Origin: Desulforapulum autotrophicum
GTDB lineage: Bacteria; Desulfobacterota; Desulfobacteria; Desulfobacterales; Desulfolunaceae
Direction: 5' to 3'
Assembly: GCA_020723285.1 (NCBI GenBank)
Contig: DYJE01000015.1
Coordinates: 1-64,000 of the forward strand
DNA length: 64,000 nt
Under the pieces are notes generated by a model, which was not told where the DNA came from, made no database searches, and worked only from the letters and a program-made list of their open reading frames with translations. The position numbers were made by a program, and so were the translations under genes. Below are positions 1 through 8,898 of the stretch, in pieces (position 1 is the first letter of the stretch; the number at the start of each line of letters is the position of its first letter).

Positions 1-2755
1 CGGGAAGCATGCCGTCAACACTCGTGAGCTGACCCTTGCTGTTGTAGGTGTTGGCGGTGATGTATGCGAAAGGGACCACGGTTCCGGCTCCGTTTTTCGT
101 GTAACCGGTCTCGATGATACGACTGACAAGCAGGGTGGGGTTCTCGTTGGGCGTGGTGTTGCCGTCATTGTCGTAATCCCAGGTCGTCACTTTGTTCCCG
201 GAACCCAGCACGGACGGTTCTGTCCGGGAAAGCGGGGCATTGATGGCCGGATGGTAGGTGAAGGTCACGATCTGCTGATCCGATGTGCCGGAAGCCCGGA
301 CCACGGTACCCGGATTACCCCGTGAATCATGGTCCGAAAAAATGTCGATTCGCCCGTTTGCATACTCTTTTTCCACAAGATTGCGGTTCGCATCGTAGTC
401 ATAGCGGACCACGTCCGAACCGCAGTTCGAGCATCCCCCGCTTCCGCTGACGGTGGTGACTTTCTTTCTTCCGGCGAAGGTGTCGATGCCGTAGATCCGG
501 GTCACCCCGTAACCATCGGTCACAGCCACATTTTCGGTGTCCGAGTAATCGATGGTGACATTTTTACCCTCCCGATTCGTCGAAGACACGGCCCTGTCCG
601 TGGCGTCAAATCCCCACTGGGACAGGGCATCACCCTTATTGTCCTTTAGGCTGTTTTGAGCGGTAACGCCTGTCAAGTCATACCCCCACTGGGACAGGAT
701 ATGGCCCTGGCTGTCCGCTTTCCCGGTGAGATTATGGATGTCATTGGGATCGTCATAGCTGTAGGTGTATCCGCTGCCGTCGGGGTAGGATACGGAGGTC
801 AGGTTATCGTTGTCATCGTAACCGAAATCCGCCCAGATACCATTGCCGACAGCGGGTGTGACCGGGCCTGTGATGGTATCGATCCGTGAGCGGGCATCGT
901 AATGAAAAGTCATCGTTCGGCCCGTGGCCTCGTCGGTCACGGTTTCAAGGAGAGAATCGGCGTTGTATGACAGGAGTTGCCGGTTAAAGTTCACATCTCT
1001 GGTTTCAACAAGACGGCCGTCGCTGTCAAAGATATAGATCCTGTGATCGGACCGATGCCAGACGTATTGACCGGACACAACTTCAATATGAGAAAGCTCC
1101 CGGTTCACCCCTTCGTACAGGGTGCCGTTTTCAATGAAATAAATGCCCCGACCGGTTTCATCGAGAATTTTGAGGTAGTTTCCCGTGTCCAGGGTGACGG
1201 GGCGAAGGGTGGCATGATAGGTGTGACGCCAGCCGTATCCCATGGGGGTTGTCACCAGCGAACGGCTGTTGTAGTGCCGTCCGAACGAAAATCCTTCGGT
1301 ATAGGGTGACGGAAACGTCATGTCCGTTTCTTGTTGAATGCTGTTTCCATTGTAAATACGGATCGGATCTCCCTGTTTGCTTTCGGGATCGCACCCCTCA
1401 TCGCCTTCTTCCATGTCGTTGCAGGCAGGCAAGCCATCTTCAGTGAAGGTATCAACCTGATTGCAACCACATAGTCCGGGTTCGATTTTATTGGGATCTG
1501 TGGGGCATCCATCTGTGCAATCGGGGGTTCCGTCCCCATCCGTATCGGTTTCCAATTTTCCGCAGCCGCATTGTCCGGGTTCACTTTTTAATGGGTCGTC
1601 CGGGCATGGGTCAATGCAATCCGGCGTATTGTCCCCATCACGGTCCGTATCTGCCACACCGCAGCCGCAGTCACCGGGTTCCGTTTTGGTCGGGTCATCA
1701 GGGCAGTCATCAAAGCAAACGGACAAACCGTCTCCGTCCGAATCAGCTGGCAACTGAGAAGAACAGGCATAGGCGTTTCCGGGAAGCCCGCAACAGTACC
1801 CATCAATATCCGCATAATACACTCCTGCGGAAAGGCCATTGAAGTTCACACCGGCAATGGTCCCTTGATAGCTTGTTCCAACCGAATAGATATGCGTTCC
1901 CGCCTGATTCCTCAACACACGCTGACCTCGACTAACCAGATAATTCTGCAATGACTGGGGAGAACCGGAAAAATCTCCCTGAAACGCCCAATTGACGACA
2001 GCACTCCCGGGACATCGCACCGCATAAATAAGGTATGTATAATTCCGGGTATCGGAGAAAGGCTCGGGCGGACATACTTTTGCTATATATTCAAGGCCAA
2101 TGGAATAAACCCCATTCGACCCTTTGTTGCAACTGCAATCCGCAAACACACGAGATGACCCTAACGGAACAAGGAATATCAGGGCCACCAGACCCACTGT
2201 CAAAGAACGGCGTCTCAACCTCAGGAGTTCGAAACCCAGCAAAGCCAGACTAAACAGCACACCGGTCAGAAATGACATCGCTGGGACCGGCTCCGTTGTG
2301 GGATGTGAACCGGGGTCAAGGGGGTTGGTCCCCACCACCTTTTCGTGTCCATCGGAAAAACCGTCACCATCCGTATCGGCAAGGGTGGGGTTGGTTCCGG
2401 CAAGGTATTCTTCGCGGTTGGCGAGACCGTCCTGATCCGGATCTTCTGCGGCATCATCGGGGTTTCCCGGATCAAGGCCGTATTCACTCTCCCAGCTGTC
2501 GGGGATCTGATCACCGTCACTGTCCATGTGATGTGAACGGGCATATAGCATGATATTGCCCACATGATCATAATCGTAATCCATGGAATAGAGGGTGTCC
2601 CCGTCCGTGAACTGCGTCAAGGTCAGGCGACCCAGATTATCGTAGACATGCTGAACGTCCGCCGCATATGAAGACCCTCGTGAAACAAGGATGAAGACCA
2701 TCAGTCCGACGAAACACAAAATCGCTTGATCCTGAAACAGAACACGTTTAATCAT
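1..2755 (-). CDS. RHS-repeat surface protein with Ca-binding repeats, C-terminus cut by window edge
   Basis: One frame stays open from an ATG at 2755 to base 1 (about 918 codons), so the gene runs off the left edge. The N-terminus has a basic start and a hydrophobic stretch (about residues 11-32), then RHS-like text ([16 protein letters not shown]). Two acidic Ca-binding repeats of the DSDGD/DTDGDG type follow at about 78-150. Residues 156-183 form a proline start, a hydrophobic span and RLRRR, immediately followed by a second signal-like segment ending SRVFA (about 205). Next come three Cys-rich thrombospondin-3-like repeats (about 337-455, pattern DGxPDCxDxCPxDP), a DUF6531-like segment beginning [11 protein letters not shown], and YD/RHS repeats to the edge. 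RHS proteins form secreted beta-cocoon shells, often with toxic or adhesive tips; the tip is not visible here. Export to the cell surface is inferred. The double signal arrangement is odd and could also be a two-helix membrane hairpin. Confidence 0.85.
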   Translation of the reverse strand, partial: MIKRVLFQDQAILCFVGLMVFILVSRGSSYAADVQHVYDNLGRLTLTQFTDGDTLYSMDYDYDHVGNIMLYARSHHMDSDGDQIPDSWESEYGLDPGNPDDAAEDPDQDGLANREEYLAGTNPTLADTDGDGFSDGHEKVVGTNPLDPGSHPTTEPVPAMSFLTGVLFSLALLGFELLRLRRRSLTVGLVALIFLVPLGSSRVFADCSCNKGSNGVYSIGLEYIAKVCPPEPFSDTRNYTYLIYAVRCPGSAVVNWAFQGDFSGSPQSLQNYLVSRGQRVLRNQAGTHIYSVGTSYQGTIAGVNFNGLSAGVYYADIDGYCCGLPGNAYACSSQLPADSDGDGLSVCFDDCPDDPTKTEPGDCGCGVADTDRDGDNTPDCIDPCPDDPLKSEPGQCGCGKLETDTDGDGTPDCTDGCPTDPNKIEPGLCGCNQVDTFTEDGLPACNDMEEGDEGCDPESKQGDPIRIYNGNSIQQETDMTFPSPYTEGFSFGRHYNSRSLVTTPMGYGWRHTYHATLRPVTLDTGNYLKILDETGRGIYFIENGTLYEGVNRELSHIEVVSGQYVWHRSDHRIYIFDSDGRLVETRDVNFNRQLLSYNADSLLETVTDEATGRTMTFHYDARSRIDTITGPVTPAVGNGIWADFGYDDNDNLTSVSYPDGSGYTYSYDDPNDIHNLTGKADSQGHILSQWGYDLTGVTAQNSLKDNKGDALSQWGFDATDRAVSSTNREGKNVTIDYSDTENVAVTDGYGVTRIYGIDTFAGRKKVTTVSGSGGCSNCGSDVVRYDYDANRNLVEKEYANGRIDIFSDHDSRGNPGTVVRASGTSDQQIVTFTYHPAINAPLSRTEPSVLGSGNKVTTWDYDNDGNTTPNENPTLLVSRIIETGYTKNGAGTVVPFAYITANTYNSKGQLTSVDGMLP

Positions 2756-2813
2756 GCTTGCACCCCACAATCCGCGGTCTTTTTAATGAATATTTTTTCT
2801 CAGTCGCAAAGAG

Positions 2814-2860
2814 ATCATCACGGTTGTGTTTGGATATTATGAGGAAAACGGAATTTTTTT
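2814..2860 (-). promoter_or_regulatory. Conserved upstream element, copy A (before the RHS gene)
   Basis: This is a ~47-bp sequence that recurs at 5925-5970 with roughly four in five positions identical in a hand alignment. It shares the blocks TTTGG/CCAAA, GTGTTTGG and a run of seven T on the plus strand. It lies 58 bp upstream of the RHS start, and the second copy lies upstream of the exosortase operon in the same orientation. On the minus strand it contains CATAAT, a possible -10 hexamer, but no convincing -35. Shared promoter or operator is an inference. Confidence 0.45.
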
Positions 2861-2951
2861 CGGTCGTCTGTTTTTTTGTTCTGTGATAGTGATCCTTTGT
2901 CGGACACACAGCAGCATGGATGAGTTTTTACGAAAGACATATGATCATCGA

Positions 2952-3854
2952 TTACATCTCCCGGCACACCCGGAACCCGATATTATAACTGCGATAATCA
3001 GGCCTGTAGCTCTCCCGGTTTGACGACCTGCAATACGAGGCGTCGCTGATCCAGCTTCCACCCTTCACAACCCTGTGGTCTCCGGTTTTGCTTATGGGGT
3101 CGACGGCACCGTCTCTGAAAGAACCGTCCGTTATGGCCCCATCTTCCGTGCATCGGTCCTCGCACCATTCCCACACATTCCCGTGCATGTCATACAAAGT
3201 CCAGGGATTGGGTAAAAATGAGGCCACCTGCACTGTTTTCTTTTTATAGGAACCGAAAGCACAGCCGATGGCCGGGTTGTTTCCATCGTAGTTTGCCTGA
3301 TCTGTTGTCAGGCAGTTCCCGGAATAAAACGCGGTAACTGTTCCCGAACGGCAGGCAAACTCCCATTCCGCTTCGGTGGGCAGGCGGTATTTGTTATGCC
3401 TTTCCTTTTTATTCAGCTTTTTGATGAACATGCGGGCGTCATCCCAGGAGACCATTTCCACAGGGCAGTCATCTCCGCAATTTTTAAAATACGAAGGGCT
3501 GGTTTTCATCACCTTTTTCCACTGGCCCTGGGTCACTTCCGTCGCCTGCATGTAGAACCCTTTTGATATCGACACCTTGTGCCTGGTTTCATGTTCGCCC
3601 CGGTCTTGTTCGTCCGGATTACTTCCCATCATGTACGTTCCTGGAACGATAAAAATGAAAAACATGCCGATGGTGTTGGTCTTTACTTCAACGCCTTTCA
3701 ACAGCGAGTTTTTTTGGATGGATTCAACCATCTGCGGCTTAGAACCCATACCCTGTACCGTTAACCCCGATAATATAAGGAATGCAAGGGAAACGACACA
3801 TGCCAAAAACACTGTCCCGCGTTTGCATGCATCACATATAAAAGAATTCTTCAT
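2952..3854 (-). CDS. SUMF1/formylglycine-generating-enzyme-fold protein, membrane-anchored or exported
   Basis: The 300-residue protein has a hydrophobic N-terminal span (about 14-34) for export or anchoring, then a SUMF1-type fold. Diagnostic family text includes GTYMMGS, EVTQGQWKKVM, PVEMVSWDDA, YRLPTEAEWEFACR, YDMHGNVWEWCED, VVKGGSW and a terminal NIGFRVCREM. True formylglycine-generating enzymes oxidise a sulfatase cysteine using two nearby cysteines late in the domain. Here one Cys (about 275, in SYCRSSNR) is visible and the second position of the CxxxxC pair is not Cys, so classical activity is doubtful. Many family members have other roles. The start overlaps the stop of the upstream gene by 4 bp, making it the last gene of the exosortase operon and placing it just before the RHS gene. 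Confidence 0.85.
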   Translation of the reverse strand: MKNSFICDACKRGTVFLACVVSLAFLILSGLTVQGMGSKPQMVESIQKNSLLKGVEVKTNTIGMFFIFIVPGTYMMGSNPDEQDRGEHETRHKVSISKGFYMQATEVTQGQWKKVMKTSPSYFKNCGDDCPVEMVSWDDARMFIKKLNKKERHNKYRLPTEAEWEFACRSGTVTAFYSGNCLTTDQANYDGNNPAIGCAFGSYKKKTVQVASFLPNPWTLYDMHGNVWEWCEDRCTEDGAITDGSFRDGAVDPISKTGDHRVVKGGSWISDASYCRSSNRESYRPDYRSYNIGFRVCREM

Positions 3855-4780
3855 CTGGGTAACATCCGTTCCAAAGCTTTCAACACATCAAAAGGCGGGT
3901 TTTGCGGAGAACACTCGATGACGATTCGGTAAGCGTTATCAAAACCGGGTTCGATTTTGAGGATACAGTAGTACCCTTTGATTTTAAAAGTTAACGGACA
4001 GCTTTCAAGGTCCAGCTTCGAGACCCCTTTGTATATTTTGTATTTGAGCTGGGCCACCATGGCCGGGCTTCCCAACACGTTGCCGGATACCGATACCCTT
4101 CCGGCAAGGCTTTCAATCGACTGTATGGACAAAGGCTGCCTGACATTTTGAAGAGGCGTAACCTTCGACGGAACATCAGGGTTCGTTATCATGCGATTGG
4201 ATTCAGGGCTTAACCCATGGACGGGAGCGGGATCCGGCATGCCGTGCTTATCGTCGACGGACTCAGTCGGTTTGCCATCGTTTAACCGTTCTTTCCTGTC
4301 ACGATAATCATGGTTCGTATCGTTTATTTTCAAAACCATATCAGATTCCGATTCAGGTTCGACCACCGGGCTTGGCTTGTGGGAATGTTCATTGAAACCC
4401 ATGGTTAAGGATCTGGTGCCGCTCCCTTTGTCCGTGAGGTCCATTCCACTTGACAGTTTTTTTTGTATATCGTTTACGTTAACCGTCTTCAAATCCGATT
4501 TCCGGCTATTCTCCAAACCTTCATTCGCCGATTGAATATGATCGGCAGACTCCGGCAAACTCCCCATTTTTTGCGTATTATCTGGACTTGAGTCGCCCTG
4601 GCCTCTCTTCGGCATCGGCATCGAACACAGGTCCACATCATAAGACAAAGACTTGACGCCACTGAACGTTTTGAAAAAAGGATAGGAAAGACCGATGATG
4701 ATCAACACAATGATAAAATGTGAAACAAGGGAAACCGCAATGGCGAAAACCCAATCCGCTGTCCCCTGGCCCATCTTCAC
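3851..4780 (-). CDS. TonB/TolA-like single-span protein of unknown function
   Basis: I do not recognise a specific family. The 309-residue protein has a short cytoplasmic start, one hydrophobic span (about 10-34, VSLVSHFIIVLIIIGLSYPF) and a long polar, low-complexity middle rich in S, D, K, P and N (about 50-225). A compact C-terminal domain of about 70 residues contains two or three Cys (ESCPLTF, YYCILK, IECSPQNPP). That layout matches TonB/TolA-type proteins that reach across the periplasm, but no clear TonB C-terminal motif is seen. It overlaps the exosortase gene upstream and the SUMF1 gene downstream by 4 bp each (ATGA), so translation is probably coupled. A structural or energising partner of the exosortase is a guess from context. 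Confidence 0.6.
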   Translation of the reverse strand: MKMGQGTADWVFAIAVSLVSHFIIVLIIIGLSYPFFKTFSGVKSLSYDVDLCSMPMPKRGQGDSSPDNTQKMGSLPESADHIQSANEGLENSRKSDLKTVNVNDIQKKLSSGMDLTDKGSGTRSLTMGFNEHSHKPSPVVEPESESDMVLKINDTNHDYRDRKERLNDGKPTESVDDKHGMPDPAPVHGLSPESNRMITNPDVPSKVTPLQNVRQPLSIQSIESLAGRVSVSGNVLGSPAMVAQLKYKIYKGVSKLDLESCPLTFKIKGYYCILKIEPGFDNAYRIVIECSPQNPPFDVLKALERMLPR

Positions 4781-5739
4781 GTCCTACTCTCCGAATTCCT
4801 AATAAAGCCCGTCATTTTCACTCGGTTCCAGAATAATCCGTCCCAGTGAACCGCCAATACCCATATCAAGACCGGTAAAAAACCATGAGCTACACTACAA
4901 ATCTTAAACGCATAGCTCCATACAGGCTGAGGCTGTATATAATTTATCAACATCGTGATGCTCATGATGATCTGAACGGTTGTCAACGAACAAATCCCCA
5001 GCAGCAATAAAACGATTTTTGTTGATGTTTTTATGGATTGAGTTGAGATAATTAAAGATACAAATGACAATACAGTAAAAGAGGCATAAGGTATTTCGCC
5101 AGGTTTAAGTGCCATTCCGGTCCTGTGGCCCAACAAACCAAGGAAAGATGTAGCCGCTTTCCCGGTCATATTCACGTAACCTCCGAACAGATACATCCAG
5201 GGAGGCAACATGAGGCTAAACATCAACACGACCTTAACAAGAAACACTACGGGAGAGCTTTTTTTGGCAAAGGGGTCCCTGACTTGACTTGCCCATATAC
5301 ACATTGCAATGAGAAACCCAAAGGAGATAATTTGACCGAAATAAATATGGGTAATGCTGAACAAGTCTGGTCTGAAACTGGAAATGATCAATATACCCGT
5401 CAGTCTCAAAACGTTTGACACAAAAAACAAGGGCAAGCCAATCAATAGACAGTGGATTTTATTTTTCAGATCCCATTTTCGACTTAAAATAAACGCCGAA
5501 TAAATGACATACGAAAGAATCGGGGTGCATTCGGGGACTATTTCTACTGATAAATTCGGCATGGTTATCACGTTGCCGGAAGCCACGGCTTCAATTCCGA
5601 TGGATTTCAGAATGCTCCATAAAGAAATTGATGTCATAGTAATCATCGCTCGAAAACAATCCTCAGGAACAAAGATGTAGATGAGTAATAAAATAGAACA
5701 TAGGAGAACGTATCGAAAAACCGTGGAAGCATCATTCAT
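4777..5739 (-). CDS. Exosortase-family membrane cysteine protease with long C-terminal membrane extension
   Basis: The 320-residue polytopic protein has the exosortase/archaeosortase catalytic triad pattern: Cys71 (VPECTP), Arg112 (SNVLRL) and His131 (THIYFGQ), each at or near the end of a membrane span. Exosortases cleave C-terminal sorting tails of exported proteins and pass them to the surface. The spacing and the text around Arg and His (VLRLTGI, PDLF..THIYFGQ) remind me of exosortase H. A single catalytic unit normally ends near residue 155. Here a further ~165 residues with about four spans follow, ending HGFLPVLIWVLAVHW, which resembles the separate membrane protein encoded beside XrtH, so this may be a fusion. 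First gene of a three-gene operon with 4-bp overlaps. The likely target is the nearby RHS protein (inference). Confidence 0.75.
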   Translation of the reverse strand: MNDASTVFRYVLLCSILLLIYIFVPEDCFRAMITMTSISLWSILKSIGIEAVASGNVITMPNLSVEIVPECTPILSYVIYSAFILSRKWDLKNKIHCLLIGLPLFFVSNVLRLTGILIISSFRPDLFSITHIYFGQIISFGFLIAMCIWASQVRDPFAKKSSPVVFLVKVVLMFSLMLPPWMYLFGGYVNMTGKAATSFLGLLGHRTGMALKPGEIPYASFTVLSFVSLIISTQSIKTSTKIVLLLLGICSLTTVQIIMSITMLINYIQPQPVWSYAFKICSVAHGFLPVLIWVLAVHWDGLFWNRVKMTGFIRNSESRT

Positions 5740-5900
5740 AAAAAACTGCTTGTTATCCTTTGAAAACTGTTGAATTTATTCATCATGCTTCATACCATAC
5801 ATAGGCTACGCTGTGGAATGTACGTATTTTCATATCTTTTCCCCATGTGACGTGAAGGGAAATAAATCATCAAATTTTCCGTATGATCGTTATCGCATCC

Positions 5901-5929
5901 ATGGTTTCTCAAACAAAAAAAGAAACCAT
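5901..5929 (-). promoter_or_regulatory. Perfect 9-bp inverted repeat in the exosortase leader
   Basis: The arms ATGGTTTCT (5901-5909) and AGAAACCAT (5921-5929) are perfectly complementary with an 11-nt A-rich spacer. The right arm overlaps the start of conserved element copy B. It could be an operator palindrome or an mRNA hairpin in a ~190-nt leader. No U-tract terminator follows directly on the minus strand. Confidence 0.45.
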
Positions 5930-5970
5930 CATGATTGTGTTTGGAATATATGAAGAAACCGAGTTTTTTT
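5925..5970 (-). promoter_or_regulatory. Conserved upstream element, copy B (before the exosortase operon)
   Basis: Second copy of the element at 2814-2860, in the same orientation and here 185 bp upstream of the exosortase start. The best conserved core on the minus strand is CCAAACACAA followed by TGATG. On the far side lies a run of A, a possible upstream promoter element. Shared control of exosortase operon and RHS gene is inferred from position only. Confidence 0.45.
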
Positions 5971-6139
5971 TACAAAAAAACAAATCCGGGGAAAGAATGA
6001 GCTCTTATCATCTGTAAAAATATTTTCTGACAGACATGGATAAGCTCCACCCATCCGACATGCCGAACCCTGCTGGATGGATGGAGATTTTTCGTAACCC
6101 TTGAAATTGTGAAGGTTTAATGACTTGTTTTACGCGCCA

Positions 6140-6565
6140 TCATGGCCGTGATGCATTTGAACAGGCTTCACCCAGCCGGTTTTCCAGATACACGACCTCC
6201 TCTTCGTCCCACTCATCCAGGTTGAAACAGTAACCGTCGTCTCCGGCAAGACCGCCGGGCACCAGATCCCCCTTTTCATCGGGATCGGTGATGAGGTCCC
6301 CGTAAAAGCAGACGGACAGCCAGCGTGCTGAAGGATCGTCGTCAATGACATCCACCATGACGAAAAGATCTCTGCCGGTCTGATTGTCGTGCTTCGCCCG
6401 AAGCGAATAACTCACCCCGGCTCTTCCCTTGAAAGCAAACGACACGCCTTCCATGGTTTCAAGATGCTGTTTCAGACGGATGAACGCTTTTTTCATGGCG
6501 TTGTCATCCGATGTCCACGTGCCTAAGAATCCGTCGATTTCTTTCAAGACATCCTGGCTGATCAT
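6140..6565 (-). CDS. Small acidic soluble protein of unknown function
   Basis: I do not recognise the family. The chosen start at 6565 (MISQDVLKE) follows a good ribosome site, AAGGAGAATAAACCC; a longer frame to 6736 has no such site and reads as non-coding. The 141 residues have no signal peptide or membrane span. They read as a compact alpha/beta cytoplasmic protein with an acidic C-terminal half (VDVIDDDPS, LDEWDEEEVVYLENRL), ending EACSNASRP. It is transcribed away from the divergent yjjX gene, which starts about 190 bp away. No operon partner is evident, so context gives no functional hint. Confidence 0.65.
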   Translation of the reverse strand: MISQDVLKEIDGFLGTWTSDDNAMKKAFIRLKQHLETMEGVSFAFKGRAGVSYSLRAKHDNQTGRDLFVMVDVIDDDPSARWLSVCFYGDLITDPDEKGDLVPGGLAGDDGYCFNLDEWDEEEVVYLENRLGEACSNASRP

Positions 6566-6757
6566 GGGTTTATTCTCCTTGTTATGCTGAGTTATGGGAA
6601 AGTCCGTCCGGGCTCGAAAGGCGACTATAGAAAAATGAAAAATCCTTGTCAAGGCGGGCGATTGCCTTGAGGCTGCCAATGTGTTATGGTCTCGGATCCA
6701 AATCGATGAAACAAAAAAAGGAACTTTACATGACATACCCCGTTCAAATGGAGAGCC

Positions 6758-7297
6758 ATGCTGATCACAGTCGGATCGAAGAATCCCAATAAAATTCAGG
6801 CGGTGAAAGAGGCATTCCGCCTGTTTGCCCGGTTTGAGGAGGCCCGGTTCGAATCCTTCGCTGCAAGCTCCGGCGTGTCCGACCAGCCCATCGGTCTTGA
6901 AGAGATCTTAACCGGTGCCCGGCAAAGGGCTGTCCACGCATTTTCAAAGGGAATTCTCAGCGTGGGCCTCGAATCGGGTCTGATCCCCGTTCCCATGACA
7001 AAGACCGGGTATATGAACGTTTCAGTCTGCGCCCTTTATGACGGACGCAGCCATTTCACAGGACTCGGGCCGGCCTTCGAGCTGCCTGCGGTCATTGTGG
7101 ATCTTGTCATCAACAAGCAGCTTGAGCTGGACGAGGCGATATTCGCATCCGGATTTTCCGAAAACCCCCGAATCGGATACTCCGAAGGCATCATCGGTAT
7201 GCTCACAGACGGGGTCGTGACACGAAAGGATTACATGATTCCCGCCGTCACCATGGCTCTTTCCGGTTATTTTTCACCGGACCGTCGACGGCTGTAA
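6758..7297 (+). CDS. yjjX: Inosine/xanthosine triphosphatase (non-canonical purine NTP phosphatase)
   Basis: The 179-residue product begins LITVGSKNPNKIQAVKEAF, typical of the YjjX/DUF84 family, and contains VGLESGL and GIIGMLTDGVVTRKDYM. Members hydrolyse ITP and XTP to the diphosphates, keeping damaged purines out of nucleic acid. The length equals that of well-known members. The ATG is preceded by GGAGAGCC. It heads a rightward set with a cupin gene (34 bp downstream) and an MFS gene, though no functional link among the three is obvious. Confidence 0.85.
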   Translation: MLITVGSKNPNKIQAVKEAFRLFARFEEARFESFAASSGVSDQPIGLEEILTGARQRAVHAFSKGILSVGLESGLIPVPMTKTGYMNVSVCALYDGRSHFTGLGPAFELPAVIVDLVINKQLELDEAIFASGFSENPRIGYSEGIIGMLTDGVVTRKDYMIPAVTMALSGYFSPDRRRL

Positions 7298-7331
7298 AAA
7301 ATTTAACGTTATTCTTCTAAAGGAGACCGCC

Positions 7332-7682
7332 ATGAAACTTATGCATTACACCGACGAAACGCCCAAACGCATCGACAACGAGGTGGCCAAAGGCGTATCC
7401 GCCCGGCTTCTCATCGGTAAAAACGACGGAGCCGACCATTTCTGCATGCGGCTGTTCCAGCTCGATCCCGGAGGACACACCCCCCTTCACCGCCACGAAT
7501 GGGAGCATGAAATTTTTTTTCATCAGGGCGAGGGCGAAATTTTCCTGGGCGATGCCTGGAAGAAGGTGAACGAAGGCACGGCGGCCTTTGTTCCCGGCCA
7601 CCTCGACCATCAGATCAGAAATACCGGAGATGGCGTTCTATCGTTTGTCTGCCTCATCCCATCGGGTTATCCGGAACTATAA
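7332..7682 (+). CDS. Small cupin-domain protein
   Basis: The 116-residue single-domain cupin has the first metal motif HRHEWEHEIFFHQGEGEIFLG (about residues 55-75, with three His and a Glu) and the second, GHLDHQIRNTGD (about 93-105). These residues normally bind one divalent metal in a beta-barrel. The substrate cannot be read from the sequence; such small cupins serve as enzymes, sensors or sugar-binding folds. A ribosome site, AAAGGAGACCGCC, precedes the ATG. It lies between yjjX and the MFS gene with short gaps and could be co-transcribed. Confidence 0.85.
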   Translation: MKLMHYTDETPKRIDNEVAKGVSARLLIGKNDGADHFCMRLFQLDPGGHTPLHRHEWEHEIFFHQGEGEIFLGDAWKKVNEGTAAFVPGHLDHQIRNTGDGVLSFVCLIPSGYPEL

Positions 7683-7722
7683 CGCCGTCTGAAATGACGC
7701 GGCACACCAAGGAAAGGTCACC

Positions 7723-8898
7723 ATGATCCGTCTTATCCTGCTTCTCTCCATGCTTGCGGCGTTTCCGCCCCTGGCCACGGACATGTACCTGCCGGCCATA
7801 CCCTATCTCAAGGATCTCTGGGGCATTCCCCTTTCGGTGATGAACCTGACTCTGGTGCTTTTCTTTGTGACGTACTGCGTGTTTCTCCTTATTTACGGCC
7901 CGTTGTCGGACCGGTTCGGACGTCGCCCGCCCCTTTTGACCGGCATCGCCGTATACATCCTGGCGAGCTTTCTCTGCGCCATGGCGGACAGCGTCACGCT
8001 TCTCATCGGCGCGCGGATTCTCCAGGCCGCCGGGGCCGCCGCCGCGTCGTCCATATCCCTGGCCATCGCCAAAGACCGGCTTCCGGCCAAACAGCGGCAG
8101 GTGGTCCTGGGGTACATTGCCGTGATCATGGCCCTGGCCCCCATGATTTCACCGATGATCGGCAGCCTGATCATGACCCGGCTGACCTGGCCCTGGATTT
8201 TCAGGGTTCAGGCGTTCATGGGGCTGATCTCGTTCATCGGCGTCGCCGTCATGAAGGAATCCCACACCCAACGGCTTTCATCACCTTTTTCCGCTATTCT
8301 CGAACCCTATGGGCGGATTCTTGGAAACGGCCGATTTCTCGGCGTGGTGGCCTGCACCTCCATGATCGGACTGCCCCATTTCGCCTTTATCGCGGGATCG
8401 TCGTGCATGTACATCCAGGATTTCCAGCTTGGCGAAAAGAGTTTTGCCCTGTATTTCGGGGCCAACGCCCTCTGCCTGATGGCGGGTTCCATGCTTTGCG
8501 CCAGATTCGGTCAACGCATCGGAACGCTGCGGATGATGACGGTGGGTTATCTGGGCATGATTATTGGCGGGATGCTCATGTTTTCAGGTCTGATCAAAGG
8601 ACCTCCGGGGCTGGCTGTGCCCATGGGGTTTATTTCCTTCACCGGAGGACTCAGCCGTCCCCCGTCGAACAACCTGGCCCTTGAGCAGGTGCCGAAAGAC
8701 GCGGGTACCGCGTCGTCGGCCATGGTGTTCTGCTATTTCATTCTGGGAGCCCTGTCCATGGCCGCCATTTCCCTGAACTGGGCGGACAAGGTCCGTTACC
8801 TGTCCATTCTTGCCATGGCCAGCGGGGTGCTTTCCCTGACGCTCTGGGCGAGAATTTACACCTTCATCCGCGTTCCGGCCCCGGACTCGTCCTTATAA
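7723..8898 (+). CDS. Bcr/CflA-type MFS drug-resistance transporter
   Basis: The 391-residue protein has about 12 hydrophobic spans. The opening LAAFPPLATDMYLPAIPYL and the loop-2 motif YGPLSDRFGRRPPLL are the signatures of the Bcr/CflA branch of the major facilitator superfamily. Family members are proton-driven exporters of drugs such as bicyclomycin, or of small metabolites such as cysteine or sulfonamides; the substrate cannot be told here. The ATG follows AAGGAAAGGTCACC. The stop overlaps by 6 bp the stop of the convergent prmA gene. Base composition is more GC-rich than the origin region. Confidence 0.88.
   Translation: MIRLILLLSMLAAFPPLATDMYLPAIPYLKDLWGIPLSVMNLTLVLFFVTYCVFLLIYGPLSDRFGRRPPLLTGIAVYILASFLCAMADSVTLLIGARILQAAGAAAASSISLAIAKDRLPAKQRQVVLGYIAVIMALAPMISPMIGSLIMTRLTWPWIFRVQAFMGLISFIGVAVMKESHTQRLSSPFSAILEPYGRILGNGRFLGVVACTSMIGLPHFAFIAGSSCMYIQDFQLGEKSFALYFGANALCLMAGSMLCARFGQRIGTLRMMTVGYLGMIIGGMLMFSGLIKGPPGLAVPMGFISFTGGLSRPPSNNLALEQVPKDAGTASSAMVFCYFILGALSMAAISLNWADKVRYLSILAMASGVLSLTLWARIYTFIRVPAPDSSL

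Larger units (their letters stand above)
5740..6139. other. 400-bp intergenic leader between the exosortase operon and a convergent-side small gene
   Basis: AT-rich leader of the leftward exosortase operon. It holds the second copy of the conserved element (5925-5970) and a perfect hairpin (5901-5929). The part from 5990 to 6139 lies downstream of the leftward gene ending at 6140, and I see no strong terminator there. No coding frame with family resemblance and no RNA gene were found. Confidence 0.6.
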
